Of a stretch of 64,000 nt of DNA, positions 57,401 to 64,000 are shown in pieces. The first letter of the stretch is position 1, and every line of letters begins with the position of its first letter. The position numbers were made by a program, and so were the translations under genes. This stretch comes from Monosporascus cannonballus. Its lineage: Eukaryota > Ascomycota > Sordariomycetes > Xylariales. The notes beneath the pieces are model-generated. The model made no database searches, was not told where the DNA came from, and saw nothing but the letters and a program-made list of their open reading frames with translations. The stretch spans positions 1 to 64,000 of the forward strand of contig QJNS01000232.1 of NCBI GenBank assembly GCA_004154925.1. Direction: 5' to 3'.

Positions 57401-59950
57401 TTCTTAAATAACGTAAAAATTACGTTGTTATACGTAATTTCCTCTAATATATAATCGGGGCATTTAAATAATTTATTTGCCAAATTAACGGCACCCAATC
57501 GGTATTAAATCTTAAAATCAAATTACATAAAGCAATAAACTTATTAGGTTAATTTCCTTTTAAGGTTATGGGCCGGCGCCTTTATTATATTCTTTAATGT
57601 CATATAATCGGTAAATATTAAAAAAAATTTTCCGTATCTTTAAGGTATTGCCGTTAATATTTTAGGTTTTTTATAATTGCTAATAATTTTTGTTACTTTA
57701 TAACCTATCGTTTTTCGGTTGGATTTAATTTTTATAACTAATATATAACTGGGCGTTAATATTTTCTATATTGTTATAAGAATTTCTTTAATATGGCTTT
57801 TATCGAGACGTTTATTTTAATTCTAGTATTTTTGGTATTATCTTAATATCGGAAAATGGTCGCCGATTAAAAGATATTTTTTAAGTTTCGGAACGCCTTT
57901 TTAACCTTTTCGAGTTACCGGAATTTTGCTATTCTTCTTTTGCTTTACGCCTTTTTTAAAAACTTAATAATAAATTTAATAATATATAAATAATAGGCGA
58001 TAAATTTCCGATAAAAATTTACGAATTCTAAAAATACTTATATATTATAAATTAATTTTGATTTTGGCCATATTTTAATAATATTAACCCGTCGGCGGTT
58101 TATTTCCAAGCCGTTAATATTAATTATAAATTTTAAGAATTTTATTTTTTTTAAAAAAAATTCGTACTTAAACGTTTTGGTAAATAATTAATATTATAAT
58201 AACCGTTCGTAAACTAATTAAAAATATTTCGTTTATTTTTTTTGTTATTCGAATAAATAATTATATTATTTAAATATATTTCGTATATATAATTAATTAA
58301 TCCAATTAATACCTTATATATATAGGTTTAAAACGTAATTAATGCGTTAATAAAGCCAAATAACATAACCGTATATTCGAATTATCTTTATTATATTTAA
58401 AAAATAATTTTTTATTAATTGCCCTTTTTAATTTTAATGCGATAATAAATATCTTTAAAATTAATTTTCGAAAATACCTTAGTTAATTTTAGGCAATTTA
58501 TTACTTTTGAGATTTAAAGTAAAAAGTATTAATTTTTTACCGTTACTTAATTTAGCCCTTTATAATTAACGTATAATCGGAAACTGCCGTTTTTTTTGGG
58601 CATAAATAATATTGGTATTTTTACGTCCGTTTTCGAATAACGTATCCGGCCTATTTTTAGGTTTTTTCGGATATATTTTTCGTATATTTTTTTGGGTTTC
58701 CGAAATAAGGTAAATTAGGCCGAATAAGGGCGTTTTTCCTGGGATTAAGTTTATTGCATATTTTGCCCTTAGTAATTAAGGTATTTTTTGGTTACTTTTT
58801 TAAAATATATTCGCCGAAAATTCTTTAAATATATAAAAAGGTCGGTTATTTTCTATTTTTATTATTTTTCAAATTCCGGAATATTTAGTTTTTCGGCTAA
58901 ATTTATTAAATTAATAATATAAATTTGCTTACTGGAAAATATTAGGTTTACGATTTCCTATTTATTAACTTTTTGTAATAATCCGTATAATTATTAATAT
59001 ATAATTATATCCAGCAAAATTCTTAATTTACTTATTTTGGGTCTGGATAATAAGAAATTAAGTGCTTTTTGGTTGCGGCGTATTATAAAATAAATTTGTT
59101 TAAATTTTCGTTCGTTTCCGTTATTATTTATTATATTAACAGGAATTTCGTAAGCTTTATAATATTTAATATATGCGCCGTTAACATTAATAAGGCCCGG
59201 AATATTTATGAAAATTAATTAAATGTTAAGTTTTTTCGTTAACCTTTTGTTTATAATATTTACCTATATTCCAGTATTTATATTTATTTGTACCGCCATA
59301 TCCTTCGTATTTTTTTAATAAGTGCTTTTTCTTTAAAAGGCGGCTTTATTTTAATCGTTTTATAATTATCAGCCGAAATAAACTAGACGTATACGCTTAT
59401 TCCGGCTCCTTTTTTAAGTTTACGTCTGGAGATTGGTTTAATTTATTATTATATATTATAACGTTTCGTACGGCTTTCGGAAGTTAATTTCCGTATAACC
59501 GGAATAACAAGGTTTTCGTATTTTTTTTAAATTTGCAATTTACATTTTTATAATTTAGCTTTTTATAATTATAATATTTAAATAAACCTTTATAAAAATT
59601 AAGGGTATTAGGTTATACGGATTTATTCCGATCGGCATTAAATCGGCGATTATCTGCCTTCCGATTATAAAAATACTTACGGTTCTTATTATTCTTACGT
59701 AACGTTTTTAATTTATTTTAAAGATTTTTTTCCCGAAAACATTAAAATAAAATCATTTATCCTTATTAATATTTTTAACGAAAGATAATCGGTTTTTTTT
59801 CGCCTTTTTTCAAACGTCCTAATAATATTCTGCCTTATTTGCCACATTATTAATTCGTTCCGGCTTAATGTTTTTTTATAACAAATTATTTCGTAACCTT
59901 AATATTAATTTGTAAAAATAATTAAAAATAAAACATTTATTATCTTAATT
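54500..59950 (-). mobile_element. Decayed Ty3/gypsy LTR retrotransposon, minus strand
   Basis: Read on the minus strand, the pieces occur in gag-RT-RNase H-integrase order. Near 59530-59600 is a mutated zinc knuckle (KYYNYKKLNYKNVNCKF, Cys changed to Tyr). At about 58380-58200 reverse transcriptase reads YTVMLFGFINALITF, then YLNNIIIYS where YLDDILIYS is expected. Next comes LEINRRRVNIIKIWP with FLEFVNFYRKFIAYY (the RT/RNase H connection) near 58100-57950. Near 56520-56380 is integrase (YDVILVIVDRFTKL). Many stops and Asp-to-Asn changes at the catalytic positions show it is dead. The outer limits are approximate and LTRs were not delimited. Confidence 0.8.
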
Positions 59951-60249
59951 ATTTTTCGGGTTAAAAATATCCGTAAATTTTATTTTATAAATTAGAAATT
60001 TTTATTTAATATAAAAGTTTAATAATAATTAATCGGATTATTATCGTAATTTTATAAATTAATCCCTATATTCCTTATCAAAAAAAATTAGGATTTACGT
60101 AACTTTTCCTAATAAAAATCTATAAATTTTTTATTTTTAATTTTTTTTTCGTAATTAAAATAATTAAGCATAATACGGTATAATCGTTACGCGCTTATAA
60201 TAAAAACGTTTATATAGCTTATGGCCTATTAAATATAATAAAAGATAAT

Positions 60250-62940
60250 AAATAAAAGATTAATAAAAACACAAAACCTATTTATCGAAAAATAATCGAT
60301 TGCAAATAATTAAACCATATTATTATTAAAAACGAATATTTTTAACTCTTATAAATATTTTTAAAAACGCTAATAAAGCTAAATAATTTATTGAATTTAA
60401 TTTTGAAAATAGTTATTATCGTATTAAAATAGTCAAAAGAAAAAAAATAAAAATTAGTATTTAAAATAATATATAGATTTTACAAATATAAAGTAATGTC
60501 TATAGGACTTACTAATGCTTTTGCTAATTTTTAAAGCTTGGTTATAATTATTTTTCGACAATTCCTAGATAAATTCGTATTTTTCTACCTCGACGACATC
60601 TTTATTTATCTTGAGATTCTAGAGAAGCATAAAAAGCATGTCGCTTAAATATTCAAAACCTTAAATAAAGCGAATATTTAAATTAACCTAGATAAAAATA
60701 TATGACATACACAAAAACTAGATTTTCTAGGGTTTATTTTTATTTTCGACTAAATTTAAATTTAACGCTTTAAGTTAAAAGCAGTTAAAAACTGGCCCAT
60801 CCTTAATAAAGCAATCGTTATAAATATTTAATAGATTGTAAATTTGCGAATTATATACGTAACTTAATTAAGAAATACGAAAATATGACTAGATTATTAA
60901 CGAAACTTATTATTAAAAAGTACGTTAAATAAAAATTCGAGTTTTTTTTAAAAAAAGTCAAAGTAATGTTTAAAGTATTAAAAAACAATTACTAATAAAC
61001 TTATTATAAGAATACTAAACTTAGATAAAAAGAAACATCTAAACACAAATACCTTAAATTATGCTTTAAGTGTTATCATAAAATAATAAAAAAATATAAA
61101 GCTCAGATACTTAATTTATAATAAGAAATTGCTCACAATTATTAATAACTATAAAAAAATAAGAATCTTTTTTTAGCGAAACTAGAAAACCTTTTAACAT
61201 TTATTCTGATTACAAGAATTTTATTCAATTTTTAAAAATATAAGAACTAAATTAACAATATAAAATTTGGATATTTTTTATTAAACTTTGATTTTAGGAT
61301 ATATTATATTAAAAGAAAAAAATATCTATACTTATATTTTTAATCGTAAAGAAAATTACGATTGTAAAATTCTTAAAAGATATATATAAATCTTACAATA
61401 TAATAAAAATGGTACTGCATAATTATATAAAATAATTAAAAAAATTAATATTTGAATTTTTAATATAGTTTCGAAATTTTTATAATACGAAAAAAAATAA
61501 AACGAAGTTTAGCGATTAAAGAGATAACTAAAAAATTAGTAATTGTATTATAGTAAAATTTACGTTCTTAAAAATTAACAAAAACAATTTGTAAAGAACT
61601 TTTACGAAAATCTATTATACGAATATTAAAAGTTTTTCAAAATTACTAGACAGCTATAAGAAAAATATGACTTTCTAAAATTACGCCGTATAGCTAAAAT
61701 AGTTATCAAAAACTGTAACGTTTACAATAAAATTAAAGCAGTACGTTATAAGCCTTACAAATTACTACAACCTATTGATATTCTTAATAAAGTTTAAAAT
61801 ACTATAATTTAGAACTTTATTACTAATTTATCTCTGTTTAAAAACCTAGTTACTAAATTATAACGTAATGAAATCTAAGTAATAATTAATAAATTTATCA
61901 AGTATAAGTATTTCTTACCTTTTAAAAAAACGTAACGATAAAATAATTAACTCATATCTTTATCAGAAATTATTTAGATAAATATAAAATACTCGAAAAA
62001 ATTATTTCCGATAAAAATAAGCTTTTTATTTTCAAATTTGGCACTAATTTTTTTTTAAATAAATTGGTATTAAACTTAAATTTTTAGCAGATTATTATTT
62101 ACAAACAGATAACTAAATAAAATAGCTTAATTAAACTTTAAAATAATATTTTAGAAATTATATTAGTTACTAACAAAATAATTAGATAAAACTTTTGTTA
62201 TTAATATAAATCGTTTATAATATATTTGTTAACGAAGATATAGGCGTATCTCTTTATATAGCTATGTATAAATATAAAGCAAAAATAAAACAATCTATAT
62301 AATTACTTAATAAAGCACCAAAAATTGTTACGGTTATTCTAAAACCAAAAAGGTTAATAATGGAAATTAAAACGATGTAAGTTCGTTTCCAAATCGAATT
62401 ATACTTTTTTAATAAAAATAATATAATATTGTAATAAGAATAATAAAAGAATTATTTCTAGCAAAAGAAAACAAGGTTTATTTATTGCGACAGAAACAAA
62501 ATATAACCGCGAATATCTTATAAATTAAAATAAAAAAACCAGTAACAAACTTAAATTTAAAAAGCTTCGCCCGTTTAAAATTAACGAAATTATTTCTAAA
62601 ACTAATTATCTATTATAGTTATATAAAACTATAAAAATACTTTTTATTTTTTATATTTCTTTGCTTAAATTAATATCTAAAAACGCTTCGTTAAAAATAA
62701 GCTTAGAACTTAAAAAAGATAATATCGAATACGAAGTCGAAAAAATACTAAATTTTTAAATAGATAAGAACAAAATCGATTATTTGATTAAACAAACTAG
62801 TTACATATCTGAAGATAATATATGGAAACTATTTAAGCATTTAGCGAATACAATGAACTTGGTTAAGACGTTTTACTGCCAAAATCCTAATCGACCGTTT
62901 TTAACGCGGCTAAAGTCGTAAGTAATAATAATTCTTTACT
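60250..62940 (+). mobile_element. Decayed Ty3/gypsy chromovirus pol, plus strand
   Basis: Plus-strand pieces in order. Reverse transcriptase GLTNAFANF then FLDKFVFFYLDDIFIY (YLDD intact) lies at about 60500-60620. An RNase H segment near 61200-61300 reads SDYKNFIQF followed by a mutated WxFFIKxxF. Integrase near 61710-61920 reads NCNVYNKIKAVRYKPYKLLQ, then NFITNLS and VIINKFIKYKYFLPFKKT. A C-terminal chromodomain follows near 62720-62900 (EYEVEKILNF, DYLIK, SEDNIWKLF), identifying a chromovirus. Frequent stop codons make it non-functional. gag was not located. It is head-to-head with the minus-strand element. Confidence 0.82.
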
Positions 62941-63288
62941 TAAATTTAATCTTATAGCATTTTAATCGAAGAAAACGAACGTTTTTATAACGGCGTTTAT
63001 TTCGAATACGAATTGCGTTTATTTCGTTTCTATTCGACGACATTTTTCTTTTAATTTCTTTTATTTTTGTAATTAATCTAATTCGCATCCTTTTTTTAAA
63101 ATCACAAAAGCTTTTTTTTAAAAATGTTTTAATCGATTAACGAATTCTTTTTTTTAAATAATTTTCTGGTACGCGATTAAAGTATTTTTTATTTTACGTT
63201 ATTTCTTTTAAAGCTTGTTATTCTTTATATCGATTTTTGCTAAGAAGTTTATTGTAATAGATAAATAGTTTAACTAACTATTATATCT

Positions 63289-64000
63289 AAGTCGTACGAA
63301 TTTATATTGATAGAAGTATCGTGAAAATCTAAGCAATAAATACAGAAATCGTATTACATTTTTTTAATACCAAAATGTTTTACGTAACCAAGTTATAGAT
63401 ATTAATAAATATTACAAGTTAATGCTATTTAAATTATGGAAATAACGAACGTATATATATATATTTTACAAATTCTATTAAATTCTTTAAATTATTTCGA
63501 ATTTATATTAGATAATTATATAGATTTCGTTAAATCTCTTAAATTATTTTAGATTTATATTACGTGGTTTTAATTTACTTGGGTCTTGTTTTAGTCGTTT
63601 TGCGATTATTTTCTATCATGATCTACATAGCTAGTCCTTATAAGGTGGATTAGAGTGTCCAAACTTCAATTGGAGTTTGGAATTGCTAATCTTTTAATAT
63701 TGTGATTAGCGTCGCATCCTCATTGCCTCACAAAAACAAAATTTTTCTTAAAAATTATAATAATTTATTTCGATAATTCTTTATTAAGCTGTAAATTAGA
63801 ATAAAATTGTACTTTTATAATTTTAAAATTTATATCAACGTCTAGTTCGAAAAAAAATAAGTAAAAATTTAATTTTGCTAGAATATAAACTAACGTCCGT
63901 TTAAAAATATTTTAAATGTTAAAGTTAACTTAATATAACGATTATACGGTTTAATCAACAATTAAATTTAAGTCGTACGGATTTATATTAGTAGAAGTAT
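63289..64000. repeat. Direct repeat of a ~32-bp motif about 680 bp apart
   Basis: The stretch beginning taagtcgtacg at 63289-63320 recurs at 63969-64000 with about three differences, ending at the window edge. The spacing fits either two LTR copies or a local duplication; the rest of the second copy lies outside the window. Between them, near 63479-63566, is a weaker tandem duplication of about 50 bp. Confidence 0.6.

Larger units (their letters stand above)
53150..64000. repeat. AT-rich RIP-like heterochromatic block
   Basis: From about 53.5 kb the composition drops abruptly to roughly a quarter to a third GC. Long A/T runs dominate and stop codons occur in every frame. CpG remains common while CpA is visibly scarce, as expected of RIP, which converts CpA to TpA on both strands. 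It contains two Ty3/gypsy relics (see separate entries). The asparaginase promoter must lie in the first few hundred bases. At the left edge are a hairpin GGGGTGC/GCACCCC (53422-53439) and a 16-bp palindrome GGAACATATATGTTCC (53464-53479). No intact host gene is visible. Confidence 0.85.

Overview
The window is nuclear DNA of a filamentous ascomycete (Pezizomycotina, probably a Sordariomycete; the class is inferred). The evidence is short introns of about 45-160 nt with GTAAGT-like donors and TACTAAC/GCTAAC-like branch sites, Pezizomycotina-type gene families (a TSC1/hamartin homologue, a METTL4-type MT-A70 methyltransferase, a GPI-anchored GH17 glucanase, MCT-type MFS carriers), and a long AT-rich block of decayed LTR retrotransposons with the look of repeat-induced point mutation (RIP).

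Layout. 1-29.5 kb is gene-dense euchromatin: a fungal single-pass membrane protein of unknown function (-), an FTS/AKTIP-type UEV (-), an Lso2/CCDC124 ribosome factor (+), a Leu5-type mitochondrial CoA carrier (+), a TM9/EMP70 protein (-), a CSC1/RSN1-type TMEM63 channel (-), METTL4 (+), mitochondrial ribosomal protein uL23m (-), a DJ-1/PfpI protein (-), TSC1 (+) and an EglC-like GH17 glucanase (+). 29.5-36.6 kb is gene-poor. It holds a 10-N assembly gap, a perfect 13-bp-stem inverted repeat, a single-exon protein with a C-terminal chromodomain and a 22-nt poly-A tract. 36.6-40.9 kb is a compact housekeeping island: aldo-keto reductase (+), HIT protein (-), RPB12/RPC10 (+) and the GPN1 GTPase (-). 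40.9-53.2 kb is accessory: a 458-bp element with terminal inverted repeats starting CACTA, an FAD monooxygenase (+), a possible gene relic, an MFS carrier with a 4-nt microexon and an apparent frameshift (-), a small two-exon signal-anchor protein (+) and an L-asparaginase II family protein (-). 53.2-64 kb is AT-rich heterochromatin with two heavily decayed Ty3/gypsy elements in opposite orientations. The right-hand one ends in a recognisable chromodomain, so it is a chromovirus.

Working together. TSC1 (TORC1 restraint) and Lso2 (ribosome dormancy and recovery) touch growth control. RPB12 and GPN1 both serve RNA polymerase (subunit, and assembly/nuclear import) and are near neighbours. I see no biosynthetic cluster, CRISPR, tRNA or rRNA. 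Exon boundaries were set by hand from splice signals plus reading-frame continuity; almost all close exactly in phase, and the exceptions are stated.
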